64,000 bases of DNA from Candidatus Moranbacteria bacterium UBA2282 (GTDB taxonomy: Bacteria; Patescibacteriota; Minisyncoccia; Moranbacterales; UBA2206): assembly GCA_002345745.1 (NCBI GenBank), contig DDWQ01000014.1, positions 26,834 to 90,833 on the forward strand, written 5' to 3'. The stretch's first letter is position 1. Each line of letters starts with the position of its first letter. Position numbers and translations under genes: made by a program. Under the pieces are notes generated by a model. The model saw nothing but the letters and a program-made list of their open reading frames with translations, did not search any database and was not told where the DNA came from. Below are positions 1 to 7,776 of this stretch, in pieces.

Positions 1-6
1 GTTAGT

Positions 7-35
7 TTGACAAAAGTTAGAGGGCATGCTATACT
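7..35 (+). promoter_or_regulatory. Sigma-70-type promoter of the cold-shock gene
   Basis: A perfect -35 box TTGACA (7-12) and a -10 box TATACT (30-35) are separated by exactly 17 bp. Transcription would start near position 42 and leave an 85-nt leader before the ATG at 127. A long 5' leader is usual for cold-shock mRNAs, where it folds in a temperature-dependent way; that function is inferred here. Confidence 0.8.
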
Positions 36-126
36 TATTTCAATCACAGTGGCATGCAGCAGTAGCGTAGTCGAACTTTTTTTGCATCGCATTTATGTGT
101 ATTTAATTAATTTGTACTACAACAAC

Positions 127-327
127 ATGGCACAAGGAACAATCAAAAGATTGACTGACCGTGGATTTGGATTCATTGCTCAAGAGGGTAGTGATAAGGA
201 TCTTTTCTTTCATGCAAAAGAACTACAAGGTGTAGAGTTCAATGACTTGAAAGAAGGCGATGCAGTTGAATTCGAAGTTAGCGAAAGTCCAAAAGGACCA
301 AACGCTATCAACGTTTCAAAAATCTAG
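127..327 (+). CDS. Cold-shock domain protein (CspA family)
   Basis: This 66-residue single-domain protein binds single-stranded RNA/DNA and acts in the cytoplasm as an RNA chaperone. Both nucleic-acid-binding motifs are visible: RNP1 as RGFGFIAQ at about residues 12-19 and RNP2 as DLFFHAKEL at about 25-33. The length matches the family norm of 65-70. The reading frame is open back to position 7, but the ATG at 127 gives the canonical MAQGTIKRL start, and the upstream part lies over the promoter and leader. There is no clear Shine-Dalgarno. A stand-alone promoter and a terminator make it a monocistronic unit. Confidence 0.93.
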   Translation: MAQGTIKRLTDRGFGFIAQEGSDKDLFFHAKELQGVEFNDLKEGDAVEFEVSESPKGPNAINVSKI

Positions 328-337
328 TCTCAAAATT

Positions 338-368
338 AAAAAAGCTCTGCTTTATGTGGAGCTTTTTT
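338..368 (+). terminator. Intrinsic terminator after the cold-shock gene
   Basis: AAAAAAGCTC (338-347) pairs with GAGCTTTTTT (359-368) across an 11-nt loop, and the T-run forms the 3' arm. It lies just after the stop codon at 327 and ahead of the next gene at 419. Confidence 0.8.
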
Positions 369-418
369 AATTGGTTTTTTTAATTTTAGATGCTATGGTT
401 AGAAGATAGAATTATATT

Positions 419-1726
419 ATGATAGAAAATAAATTAGATAAATTTGATGTCGCCGTGATTGGTGGCGGACCAGCGGGTATGATAGCCGCGGGGCGAGCAG
501 CCGAACTTGGCGCACGCGTTGTTTTGCTTGAAAAAAATTCCAGTTTAGGCAAGAAACTTCTGATAACTGGCAAAGGACGCTGTAATATAACGCAGGCGGA
601 ATTTGATGATAAGGAAATTATTAAGAAATTTGGACGCAACGGAAAATTTCTTTTTTCTTCGCTTGCTAATTTCGGACCGGAAGAGGTCATTGCATTCTTT
701 GAGAGTCGACGGGTGCCAACAAAAATTGAAAGAGGCGGGCGCGTATTCCCCGTATCAGATAAAGCTCAGGATGTTTTGTATATATTGCAAAAATATCTGG
801 AAAAAAATAAAGTTGAAATAATTTATAACGCGCAAGTTGCTGGGTTTGATGTTTCGCCAGAGGTTTCTGGTAAAAAAATAGTTAGTGTAAGTTTGGCAGA
901 ACAAGGCTATATATCTCCCGAAAAACAAGCATTGACACCAATCAGAAGAATTTATGCTGACAAATTTATTCTATGCACCGGTGGAAAATCCTATCCCACC
1001 ACAGGCTCAACAGGTGACGGTTATCAGTGGGCAAAAGATTTGGGGCATACGATTATCACACTAGCACCCGCCTTGGTTCCAGTGAAAACCAAAGAGCTAT
1101 GGGTAAAAGATTTGCAGGGCTTGAGTCTAAAAAATGTAGCTATTAATGTGATACAGAATAATAAAAAACAAGACTCGCGCTTTGGCGAAATGCTGTTTAC
1201 GCATTTTGGACTGACTGGACCAATTGTTTTGGATTTGAGTAAAAAAATTGGAGAGCTGGCACAACAAGGTGAAGTATCTATTGCAATTGATTTGAAACCG
1301 GCGTTGAGTTATGACCAGCTGGATGCACGCTTGCAAAAAGATTTTAAAGAAAATAGCAATAAAGATTTTATAAATTATTTGCCAGAATTATTGCCACAAA
1401 AAATGATTGCGACAATTAGTAGTTTGCTTGGTATTGATCCACGCAAAAAAATAAATTTAGTCACAAAAGATGAACGTAAAAAAATAATTGAACTATTGAA
1501 AAATTTACGGCTAACTTACGATGGCACAACCGGCTATAGTCAAGCGATTATTACTAGTGGCGGAGTGGATATCCGAGAAGTTGATTCCAAAACAATGCAA
1601 TCGCGAAAAATAGAAAATCTATTTTTAGCTGGTGAGATATTGAATTTGGATGGACCAACTGGCGGATATAATTTGCAGGTTTGCTGGAGTACTGGGTATG
1701 CCGCGGGGACATATGTTTCTCAATAG
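419..1726 (+). CDS. HI0933-family NAD(P)/FAD-dependent oxidoreductase (YhiN-like)
   Basis: A 435-residue flavoprotein of the HI0933/YhiN family (often named aminoacetone oxidase family FAD-binding enzyme), whose physiological substrate is generally unknown. The FAD-binding Rossmann motif GGGPAGMIAAG lies near residues 15-25, with the acidic ribose-binding Glu in VVLLEKN shortly after. The diagnostic GKKLLITGKGRCN block is at about 44-56. The C-terminal FAD-contact motif GPTGGYNLQ is near residue 416. Length is typical (390-430). A TAGAAT-like -10 at 407-412 lies only 7 nt from the ATG, so the transcript may be leaderless. The next gene starts 16 nt after the stop. Confidence is high for family, low for reaction. 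Confidence 0.9.
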   Translation: MIENKLDKFDVAVIGGGPAGMIAAGRAAELGARVVLLEKNSSLGKKLLITGKGRCNITQAEFDDKEIIKKFGRNGKFLFSSLANFGPEEVIAFFESRRVPTKIERGGRVFPVSDKAQDVLYILQKYLEKNKVEIIYNAQVAGFDVSPEVSGKKIVSVSLAEQGYISPEKQALTPIRRIYADKFILCTGGKSYPTTGSTGDGYQWAKDLGHTIITLAPALVPVKTKELWVKDLQGLSLKNVAINVIQNNKKQDSRFGEMLFTHFGLTGPIVLDLSKKIGELAQQGEVSIAIDLKPALSYDQLDARLQKDFKENSNKDFINYLPELLPQKMIATISSLLGIDPRKKINLVTKDERKKIIELLKNLRLTYDGTTGYSQAIITSGGVDIREVDSKTMQSRKIENLFLAGEILNLDGPTGGYNLQVCWSTGYAAGTYVSQ

Positions 1727-1741
1727 GTCTATTGTAAAACA

Positions 1742-2290
1742 ATGCAAAGAGATGATAAAAATTTAATTATTGCTTTTCTGAATGGTTTGGATGAGTCCTT
1801 TGAGCAACTAGTGAATCGGTATTTGAAACCGATTTATAATTTTCTCTATCAATTTACGAAAGACACAGATTCTTTGGACGATTTGACACAAGAGACTTTC
1901 ATTAAAGTTTGGAAGAATATTCACAAATTTGATCAGTCAAAAAATTTCCGCACTTGGCTGTATGCAATTGCAAAAAATACGGCTTATGATTTTTTAAAGA
2001 AAAAAAAGACTATTCCATTTTCAAATTTTCTTGATGCTGAGGGTGACAATAAATTAGAACAAACCGTTGAGGATGGTTCGTCGCCAGAGGATGTTTTGAT
2101 GGCACAGGATTTGGAAAAAGAACTGGGCAAAAAATTACAACAATTATCAGATAGCCATCGCCTTATTTTATTGATGCGTTATAAAGATGATTTCTCTTTG
2201 CAAGAAATCTCCGAGATTTTGAATTTGTCTTATAATACGGTCAAAAGCCAACATACACGGGCTTTGTTGGCTTTAAAAAAGAGTTTGTAA
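1742..2290 (+). CDS. ECF-type RNA polymerase sigma factor
   Basis: A 182-residue sigma-70-family protein of the extracytoplasmic-function type. Sigma region 2 (about residues 20-92) includes the DDLTQETFIKVW and FRTWLYAIAKN segments. A linker follows, then sigma region 4 (about 130-180) with a helix-turn-helix in which SLQEISEILN leads into LSYNTVKSQ for -35 recognition. Regions 1 and 3 are absent, as in ECF factors. No anti-sigma gene is adjacent. A small two-helix membrane protein at 5649, ahead of the efflux genes, is a speculative partner. It starts 16 nt after the flavoprotein gene and may be co-transcribed with it. Confidence 0.92.
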   Translation: MQRDDKNLIIAFLNGLDESFEQLVNRYLKPIYNFLYQFTKDTDSLDDLTQETFIKVWKNIHKFDQSKNFRTWLYAIAKNTAYDFLKKKKTIPFSNFLDAEGDNKLEQTVEDGSSPEDVLMAQDLEKELGKKLQQLSDSHRLILLMRYKDDFSLQEISEILNLSYNTVKSQHTRALLALKKSL

Positions 2291-2347
2291 GCTTAGTAAT
2301 AAACAAGAGCTAGACCTTTTATATCGAAGATATGCATAAGCAGGCTA

Positions 2348-2375
2348 TTGACAGTGATATGAATAGTGATAGAAT
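2348..2375 (+). promoter_or_regulatory. Promoter of recQ (extended -10)
   Basis: TTGACA (2348-2353), a 16-bp spacer and TAGAAT (2370-2375) preceded by TGa, which forms an extended -10. The predicted leader is about 75 nt and contains the hairpin repeat at 2427-2448. Confidence 0.7.
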
Positions 2376-2426
2376 ATCATTGAGGACATTCCTATTCACA
2401 CAAAAGAATATAAATAAAAAAATAAT

Positions 2427-2448
2427 AGACCAGTTATGCAACAGGTTT
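2427..2448. repeat. Copy of the AGAC...GTCT intergenic hairpin repeat
   Basis: AGACCAGTT (2427-2435), an ATGC loop and AACAGGTTT (2440-2448) form a 9-bp stem with one mismatch and one wobble pair. It belongs to the same family as the cleaner copies at 31650-31671 and 35780-35801, sharing the AATAGAC left flank and the NNGC loop. It lies in the recQ leader, 11 nt before the start codon. Confidence 0.6.
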
Positions 2449-2458
2449 AAAAAATAAA

Positions 2459-4072
2459 ATGTTAGAAAAAAATCTAGAAAAATATTTTAAATTTTCACAA
2501 TTTCGAGCGGGACAAAAAGAAATTATTGAGAGCATTTTGGCGGGTGAAGATGTGGTAGCTCTAATGCCAACTGGCGGTGGCAAATCACTATGCTACCAAT
2601 TGCCAGCAATTTTGAGTGAAAAAATTACAATTGTTATTTCGCCTCTAATTGCTTTAATGAAAGATCAAGTGGATAGTTTGACCGTGCGCGGAATTCCGGC
2701 AACTTTCATTAACAGCTCATTAGATATTAATGAAATTAAAAAAAGAATTGCTGATATTGAAAAAGGCACTACCAAAATTCTATATATAGCACCAGAAAGA
2801 TTTGCCAGCGCGGAATTCCGTAAGTTATTTTCTACGCTGGACATTTCTTTATTTGCAGTTGATGAAGCTCATTGCGTTTCGCAATGGGGGCACGATTTTC
2901 GGCCAGACTATCTAGCAATCGGTCAGTATATTAAATCATTAAAAAAACGACCAAGTGTGGCAGCTTTCACTGCCACGGCTACACCAGAAGTAAAAGATGA
3001 TATTATAGCTCGTCTTGATTTACAAAATCCAAAAGTTTTTATTCGTGGTTTTGATCGACCTAATATCCGATTTTTTGCACAATGCGATTTGAAACCAACG
3101 CAACGACTGGAAGAAGTTTTGCGAATTGTGAAGTCTTTGAAGGGTGCTGGTTCTGGAATTGTCTATGCTATTTCACGCAAGGATACGGAAACCATTACGA
3201 AATATTTAAAAAGTCAGGACATCACTGCACGAGCCTATCACGCTGGGATGAAAGCTGAAATGCGTGAAAAAACACAAGATGATTTTATGGAAAATAGATT
3301 CAAAGTAATTGTGGCCACAGTGGCTTTTGGGATGGGAGTGGACAAGGCGGATATTCGGTTTGTCATTCACGCCGGAATGCCTGGCAGTCTAGAAGGTTAT
3401 TATCAAGAAGCTGGCAGAGCTGGACGTGACGGTGAAATGGCCTATTGCGTTCTGCTCCATAGCAAGCGAGATGTTATAACTCACAAATATTTTATTCGCC
3501 TAGACAAACAAAATATGCTCGCACAGGGCAAGAGCTGGCAGGAAACAGATAAGATACTGAATATAAAATATAATCGGCTGGAGGGCATCCTGAATTATGC
3601 CACAGCCAACAGCTGTCGTCGGAGAATTATTTTGGAATATTTCAATGATCCTGATTTGCATAAACAGCATCAAAATTGCAAGGGTTGTGATGTGTGTTTG
3701 AATTGGAAAAATACTAAGATCAAAAAAACCACTCACAGTGGTCAGAGAATTGTGCGGAACAAGGATGAATTGAGCGACACAATTTTGGAAACAACTAATT
3801 TGTATAAACAAGATTATACTCCAGAGCAAATTGCTAAAATCCGTAGTTTGGGTGTCAGCACGATTTTCAATCATCTAACACTGTGGTATTTGGCTGGCGG
3901 GGAACTTGAATTTGAAAAATTTGTGACTGCCGAAGAAGAACAACAAATTCTGCAAGCCTTGCCACAAGTTGGTAGTGCCCATCTTTTGAGTGCCATCAAA
4001 GCACAATTGCCAGCTAGTATCAGTTATGAACAAATTAGATTAGTGATTGCCAAGCGGCAGAAGGAAAAATAG
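2459..4072 (+). CDS. recQ: RecQ-family ATP-dependent DNA helicase
   Basis: A 537-residue superfamily-2 3'-5' DNA helicase that unwinds recombination and stalled-fork intermediates. Visible motifs: Walker A TGGGKS (38-43), motif II DEAH (135-138), the aromatic-rich loop just after it, TATAT motif III, and motif VI QEAGRAGRDG near 316-325. The RecQ zinc-binding region follows, with CRRRIILEYF and CKGCDVC cysteines near residues 383-412. The C-terminus has a helix-turn-helix-like segment (SLGVSTIFNHL) but no recognisable HRDC domain, so it is shorter than E. coli RecQ (about 610). It has its own promoter at 2348-2375 and is followed by radC. Confidence 0.95.
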   Translation: MLEKNLEKYFKFSQFRAGQKEIIESILAGEDVVALMPTGGGKSLCYQLPAILSEKITIVISPLIALMKDQVDSLTVRGIPATFINSSLDINEIKKRIADIEKGTTKILYIAPERFASAEFRKLFSTLDISLFAVDEAHCVSQWGHDFRPDYLAIGQYIKSLKKRPSVAAFTATATPEVKDDIIARLDLQNPKVFIRGFDRPNIRFFAQCDLKPTQRLEEVLRIVKSLKGAGSGIVYAISRKDTETITKYLKSQDITARAYHAGMKAEMREKTQDDFMENRFKVIVATVAFGMGVDKADIRFVIHAGMPGSLEGYYQEAGRAGRDGEMAYCVLLHSKRDVITHKYFIRLDKQNMLAQGKSWQETDKILNIKYNRLEGILNYATANSCRRRIILEYFNDPDLHKQHQNCKGCDVCLNWKNTKIKKTTHSGQRIVRNKDELSDTILETTNLYKQDYTPEQIAKIRSLGVSTIFNHLTLWYLAGGELEFEKFVTAEEEQQILQALPQVGSAHLLSAIKAQLPASISYEQIRLVIAKRQKEK

Positions 4073-4099
4073 AAAATGAACGAGATGCTGTTATAGTGG

Positions 4100-4105
4100 T
4101 ATAAT
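4100..4105 (+). promoter_or_regulatory. -10 box upstream of radC
   Basis: TATAAT at 4100-4105 lies 49 nt before the chosen radC start. No convincing -35 box is seen at the correct distance. Such isolated TATAAT boxes precede many genes in this window. Confidence 0.5.
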
Positions 4106-4148
4106 AATATTAGGAGGATTGATAAGATATAATTTTGTGTGTATTTTT

Positions 4149-4811
4149 ATGAAAATAAAAGATATTCCTACAATCGAAAGACCCAGAGAAAAGTTGGTTA
4201 AATATGGGCCGGAAAAATTGACTAACGCTGAGCTTCTAGCGATTCTTCTGCGAACTGGCACAAAAGGACAAAATGTTTTGGAGATGTCGAAAAAGATTTT
4301 GCGTAAATTTCCACAGAAGACATTGGCCGAAGCTGATTTAAAAGAGTTGCAAGAAATTTTTGGCTTGGGTGAAACCAAGGCAGTTGAGATAATGGCTTGC
4401 TTTGAATTGAGTCGGAGGCTATTAAAAGACAAACAAACTGAAATTCTATTGTCTCCGCGGGATGTTTGGGAAAATCTGCATGATATTCGTGATAATAAAA
4501 AAGAGCATTTCATTGTTTTCTATTTGGATGCACGCAATCAAAAAATTCAACGGGAAATAATTTCTATTGGAATCTTGAATGCCAACCTAATTCATCCACG
4601 AGAAGTTTTTGAACCAGCGATTTTGCATACTGCGGCACAAATTCTCATTGCACACAATCATCCTTCTGGAGAAATCAAGCCGTCAGATGATGATATCGCG
4701 GTGACCAAACGCTTAGTTGAGGCAGGAAAAATTTTAGGTATTGAAATTGTAGATCATGTCATTGTTTCTCAAAATTCTTTCTTAAGTTTGAAATGCGAGG
4801 GGTTGCTATAA
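4149..4811 (+). CDS. radC: RadC-like JAB-domain protein
   Basis: A 220-residue RadC-family protein (usual length about 220-230). The N-terminal third carries a helix-hairpin-helix-like segment (LTNAELLAILLRTGTKG then FGLGETKAVEI). The C-terminal two thirds form the JAB/MPN domain, whose JAMM metal motif is visible as HNHPSGEIKPSDDD, preceded by the conserved acidic residue in the HPREVFEPAI segment. The name is historical; a role in repair is uncertain, and many homologues sit near accessory DNA. The ATG at 4149 gives the canonical MKIKDIPTIERPREKL start; an in-frame TTG 30 nt upstream is less likely. The gene runs up to the regulated unit at 4803. Confidence 0.92.
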   Translation: MKIKDIPTIERPREKLVKYGPEKLTNAELLAILLRTGTKGQNVLEMSKKILRKFPQKTLAEADLKELQEIFGLGETKAVEIMACFELSRRLLKDKQTEILLSPRDVWENLHDIRDNKKEHFIVFYLDARNQKIQREIISIGILNANLIHPREVFEPAILHTAAQILIAHNHPSGEIKPSDDDIAVTKRLVEAGKILGIEIVDHVIVSQNSFLSLKCEGLL

Positions 4812-4842
4812 ATTTATATGTACATTATAATGTACATATAAA
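4803..4842 (+). promoter_or_regulatory. Promoter with YefM-like TGTACA operator
   Basis: A -35 box TTGCTA (4803-4808) and -10 box TATAAT (4826-4831) are spaced by 17 bp. A perfect 30-bp palindrome (4813-4842) overlaps them. It contains two TGTACA hexamers, at 4819-4824 and 4831-4836, with centres 12 bp apart and the -10 box between them. TGTACA hexamers are the known core of the YefM-YoeB operator, so the antitoxin-like protein encoded 18 nt downstream probably represses its own promoter. Confidence 0.8.
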
Positions 4843-4859
4843 CTTTAAAGTCAAGAAAA

Positions 4860-5582
4860 ATGAAAATCAAAACAACTTTGCCGATAACTGAAGCTAGAAA
4901 AAATATTTTTAACATTGCAGAAGAGGTGCAAAAATCCGGAGTATATTATACATTAACTGAACATGGCCGTCCTAAAATGGTTATGCTTTCAGCTGAAAAA
5001 TTTGAAACTCTGACAGAGCAAAAAAATAATAATTTTATTTGTGCTGATAAATCACAGCAAGCCTATGGTATGTCGCGGGAAATGATGTTATCAAAAGTTT
5101 TGGTGGTGCGGGATGAATCACGGGTGGTCTATTTATCAGGGGATGATCAGAATTTGAGATACAAAGAAGAAAGTCTCATAAAATCACAACTCTATATCAA
5201 ACTAATTGAAAAATACAAATATTCGCTAGGGCTGATTGAATTTGGCCGCTATGTCAAAGTGGGCGGTGAAAAAAGCCGTCACTATATCGAAGCTGACATC
5301 ATCATCAATGATGGTCATGGTAATGTCAGGATGATTTTTGAAGTTGGTTTATTTGATGAATATGAAAAAAGTCTTGATCAAATTATGGCAGACTTGTTTG
5401 ATATCTCATCAGCTGTCGCTTGGGTCAAAAAGCCGGAATTTCTGGTCTACTATTCTCGCAGTTGTAAAACTGGGATTGTGAAAGAAAAAATTTTGGTAGT
5501 CGATTGCTCCAAATTCAACACTTTTTCCGCCTGGAAAAAAGCTGGGCGACCAGGAGACAAAACCATCCCAGAATTTTGTTAA
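4860..5582 (+). CDS. Phd/YefM antitoxin domain fused to HsdR_N-like domain
   Basis: A 240-residue two-part protein. Residues 1-57 look like a Phd/YefM antitoxin N-terminal DNA-binding domain: LPITEARKN, then a helix, then LTEHGRPKMVMLSAEKFE. Residues about 100-240 resemble the N-terminal PD-(D/E)XK-type domain of type I restriction HsdR subunits, with the strand EADIIIND followed by VRMIFEVG. In active nucleases the last strand reads E-x-K; here it reads E-V-G, so cleavage activity is doubtful. No toxin gene is adjacent; the next gene encodes a membrane protein. The TGTACA operator just upstream supports the DNA-binding prediction. The fusion's role is unknown: an orphan repressor, a defence relic or a sensor are all possible. 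Confidence 0.72.
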   Translation: MKIKTTLPITEARKNIFNIAEEVQKSGVYYTLTEHGRPKMVMLSAEKFETLTEQKNNNFICADKSQQAYGMSREMMLSKVLVVRDESRVVYLSGDDQNLRYKEESLIKSQLYIKLIEKYKYSLGLIEFGRYVKVGGEKSRHYIEADIIINDGHGNVRMIFEVGLFDEYEKSLDQIMADLFDISSAVAWVKKPEFLVYYSRSCKTGIVKEKILVVDCSKFNTFSAWKKAGRPGDKTIPEFC

Positions 5583-5648
5583 AATAGAAACACATCTTTT
5601 GAGTGTATGAGTTGCGTCCGTTTGCATTGCTGGTTCGTATTACTTAAT

Positions 5649-6065
5649 ATGAGCCAAAATTTACATCAAATATTTAAGAATATAGGTGAAATTGAACCGA
5701 CAGAAAATCTTTCTGGTCGAATTTTTGCCTGTGTTTCAACGGAAAAAGACAGAATTATCAAAAGAAAATTGATGGTTTCTCGTTTGGGACTCGGCACATC
5801 AGCGGTAGTTTTTCTGGTCGCTAGTTTCACTTTTGGTTCTGCTATTTCACAATCGGAATTTTGGAGCATTATGTCTTTGGTTTTCTCTGATATGGTGATG
5901 GTGGCACAGAATTGGCAAGATTTCACCTTTTCACTGCTGGAAACTTTCCCAACAGTCAGTGTAGTGGCAATTTTGGTTCCAATTATGACATTGCTATTTT
6001 CATTCAGTATCTATTTGGAAGCAAGTAATAAACAACAAAATCATGAAAGAATTTATTCAATCTAA
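5649..6065 (+). CDS. Two-helix membrane protein, possible anti-sigma or efflux accessory factor
   Basis: A hypothetical protein of 138 residues from the ATG at 5649; an upstream in-frame ATG at 5607 would add 14 residues of unconvincing sequence. The N-terminal 45 residues are soluble and charged (NIGEIEPTENLSGRIF, then KDRIIKRKL). They are followed by a transmembrane helix (LGTSAVVFLVASFTFGSA) and a second near the C-terminus (VSVVAILVPIMTLLFSFSIY). A short cytoplasmic domain with membrane anchors ahead of an efflux operon would suit an anti-sigma-like role for the ECF factor at 1742, but no recognised anti-sigma motif is visible. The last 23 nt overlap the DUF5666 gene, which suggests translational coupling. 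Confidence 0.6.
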   Translation: MSQNLHQIFKNIGEIEPTENLSGRIFACVSTEKDRIIKRKLMVSRLGLGTSAVVFLVASFTFGSAISQSEFWSIMSLVFSDMVMVAQNWQDFTFSLLETFPTVSVVAILVPIMTLLFSFSIYLEASNKQQNHERIYSI

Positions 6066-6558
6066 AATATTTAAAATAGTTGCCGCAATTATTGGTGGTT
6101 TTTTGATTGTGATAATTATTTTTAGTGCAGGCGTCTCTGTTGGTTTGCACAAAGCTAGGTTTTCTGCAGATTTTGGTCGAAATTATGAACGTAACTTTAT
6201 GGGGTCGCGATTTGATAATAAAGATGATGATAGGAATCGTGGTGGCACAATGATTGGGCACCCTGGATTTGTCGGCAATATGATGAATCAAATCGAAGGA
6301 CGTGATTTGCGTAATGCACATGGGTTGTCTGGCAGTATCGTTTCTATCACTGATAATAATATTATAATTAAAGATGTAAATGATAGAGAAAGCACAGTAA
6401 CTGTTTCTGAAAAAACTTTAATAAAATCACAAACAGATAACTTGCAATTAAGTGATCTAAAAGTAGATGATCAAATTGTAATCATAGGCAATCCAGATGA
6501 GAATGGCACTGTGAATGCTAGTTTAATTCGCATTTTTCCTAATTCACTTATAAACTAA
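6043..6558 (+). CDS. Membrane-anchored DUF5666-like protein
   Basis: A 171-residue protein with one N-terminal transmembrane helix (about residues 8-30, IVAAIIGGFLIVIIIFSAGV). A polar Asp/Arg/Gly-rich linker follows, then a C-terminal beta-rich domain (about 95-165) that resembles DUF5666 or OB-like extracytoplasmic domains (GSIVSITDNNIIIKD, then VDDQIVIIGNPDENG). The function of DUF5666 is not known. The gene overlaps the previous one by 23 nt and ends 2 nt before the adaptor gene, so it belongs to the efflux operon and may be an exported accessory or substrate-sensing part. Confidence 0.7.
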   Translation: MKEFIQSKIFKIVAAIIGGFLIVIIIFSAGVSVGLHKARFSADFGRNYERNFMGSRFDNKDDDRNRGGTMIGHPGFVGNMMNQIEGRDLRNAHGLSGSIVSITDNNIIIKDVNDRESTVTVSEKTLIKSQTDNLQLSDLKVDDQIVIIGNPDENGTVNASLIRIFPNSLIN

Positions 6559-6560
6559 AT

Positions 6561-7643
6561 ATGAAGAATAAATATATCTGGTTGGCAATCGCAATAATAA
6601 TAATTGGAGGAAGTTATTATTGGTATAAGAAAACACACACCACTAGTCAAGCATCGCAATATAAAACAACTGTTGTTGAAAAAGGAACGCTAGTTGTTGC
6701 TGTCTCAGCCAGCGGGCAAGCTGAAGCAGTTAATCAGGTTGATTTGAAGTCGGTTGCTGCTGGTGATGCTATTAACGTTATGCAGGTGTATGTAAAAAAT
6801 GATCAGACTGTAAAAAAAGGTGATTTGATCGCATTGCTAGACAGTAAAGATGCACAAAAGACTGTGCGAAATGCAGAGCTTAATTTAGAAAGTGCTAAGA
6901 ACAAATATACTCAGGCACAACGAGATTATAATAGCGATAAGATAAATAAACTTAGTCTTGAAGCGCAGAAATTGACATTGGAACAAAGTGAAAATTCTTT
7001 GGCTGATACTAAGGAAAAGCTAGATGATTATTCAATTCGTGCACCTTTTGATGGTATCGTGACAGGTCTTAGCGTTGGGGCGGGTGATTCAGTTTCGCGT
7101 AGTGATATTATTGCTTCAATAATTACCAGAGAGGTGCATGCTGTTGTTTCTATTAATGAAATTGATGCTGCACAAGTAAAGGTTGATAATAAAGTTACTA
7201 TTACAATCGGTGCTCTTGCTGATGCGACTATTACTGGCAAAGTGACAAAGATTGATACAATTGGTCAAACTGTTCAAAATGTAGTTACCTATAATGCTGA
7301 AATTTCTTTTGAGCAGCAAAATGAATTACTTAAACCCGGAATGAGTGTTTCGGCTGCAATTGTAACTAATACTAAACAAGATGTTATTGTTGTTCCAAGT
7401 GGTGCAATAAAAACACAAGGAAGAAAAAGTTATGTGGAAGTTTTAAATAGCGGAACAACCCCAAAGCAATTCACTGTGGAAATTGGTCTAGCAAATAATA
7501 CTGAAACAGAAATTGTTAATGGACTTAATGTTGGAGACAAAGTTGTTACACAAACAATTAATTCAAGTGCAACTAATAGCTCAACAACTAGCACAACTAG
7601 TGGTATAAAATTGCCTGGCTTAGGTGGTGGAGGATTACACTAA
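6561..7643 (+). CDS. MacA/HlyD-like efflux periplasmic-adaptor subunit
   Basis: A 360-residue membrane-fusion/adaptor protein. Residues about 5-22 are an N-terminal membrane anchor. The lipoyl-like barrel-sandwich half motif (NVMQVYVKNDQTVKKGD) follows, then a coiled-coil hairpin (about 105-150), the second lipoyl half (SIRAPFDGIVTGLSVGAGD) and beta-barrel and membrane-proximal domains. The tail is Ser/Thr- and Gly-rich. With the ATPase and permease downstream it makes a MacAB-like set. Organisms of this type are usually thought to have one membrane, so the protein probably acts at the outer face of the cytoplasmic membrane, exporting peptides or small molecules; the substrate is unknown. Confidence 0.88.
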   Translation: MKNKYIWLAIAIIIIGGSYYWYKKTHTTSQASQYKTTVVEKGTLVVAVSASGQAEAVNQVDLKSVAAGDAINVMQVYVKNDQTVKKGDLIALLDSKDAQKTVRNAELNLESAKNKYTQAQRDYNSDKINKLSLEAQKLTLEQSENSLADTKEKLDDYSIRAPFDGIVTGLSVGAGDSVSRSDIIASIITREVHAVVSINEIDAAQVKVDNKVTITIGALADATITGKVTKIDTIGQTVQNVVTYNAEISFEQQNELLKPGMSVSAAIVTNTKQDVIVVPSGAIKTQGRKSYVEVLNSGTTPKQFTVEIGLANNTETEIVNGLNVGDKVVTQTINSSATNSSTTSTTSGIKLPGLGGGGLH

Positions 7644-7776
7644 TCTAAAATAACCAATAAACAAAAAACAAACATCAAACAATATTCAATCATCAACTCT
7701 CAATAGCCAAACTTTTGGTGATTGTAATTTGAAATTTGTTTGGTTGTTGTATCTTGTAATTTGGTGATTGAATAAA
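7644..7776. repeat. Low-complexity A-rich/T-rich imperfect inverted repeat
   Basis: The gap between adaptor and ATPase genes has an A/C-rich left half built of CAAAC and ATCAA units and a T/G-rich right half built of TTGGTGATTG and TTTGTTTGG units. The halves are roughly complementary, as in the clearer long hairpins at 10481-10539 and 29686-29773. No promoter or terminator is evident. Confidence 0.4.

Noticed and set aside
7..126. In-frame N-terminal extension of the cold-shock protein
   Set aside because: The extra 40 residues overlap the promoter and leader, are hydrophobic and unlike any cold-shock protein; the ATG at 127 gives the standard start.
5583..5648. Missing toxin gene next to the Phd/YefM domain
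   Set aside because: No reading frame of RelE/YoeB/Doc type exists on either strand nearby; the next gene encodes a membrane protein.
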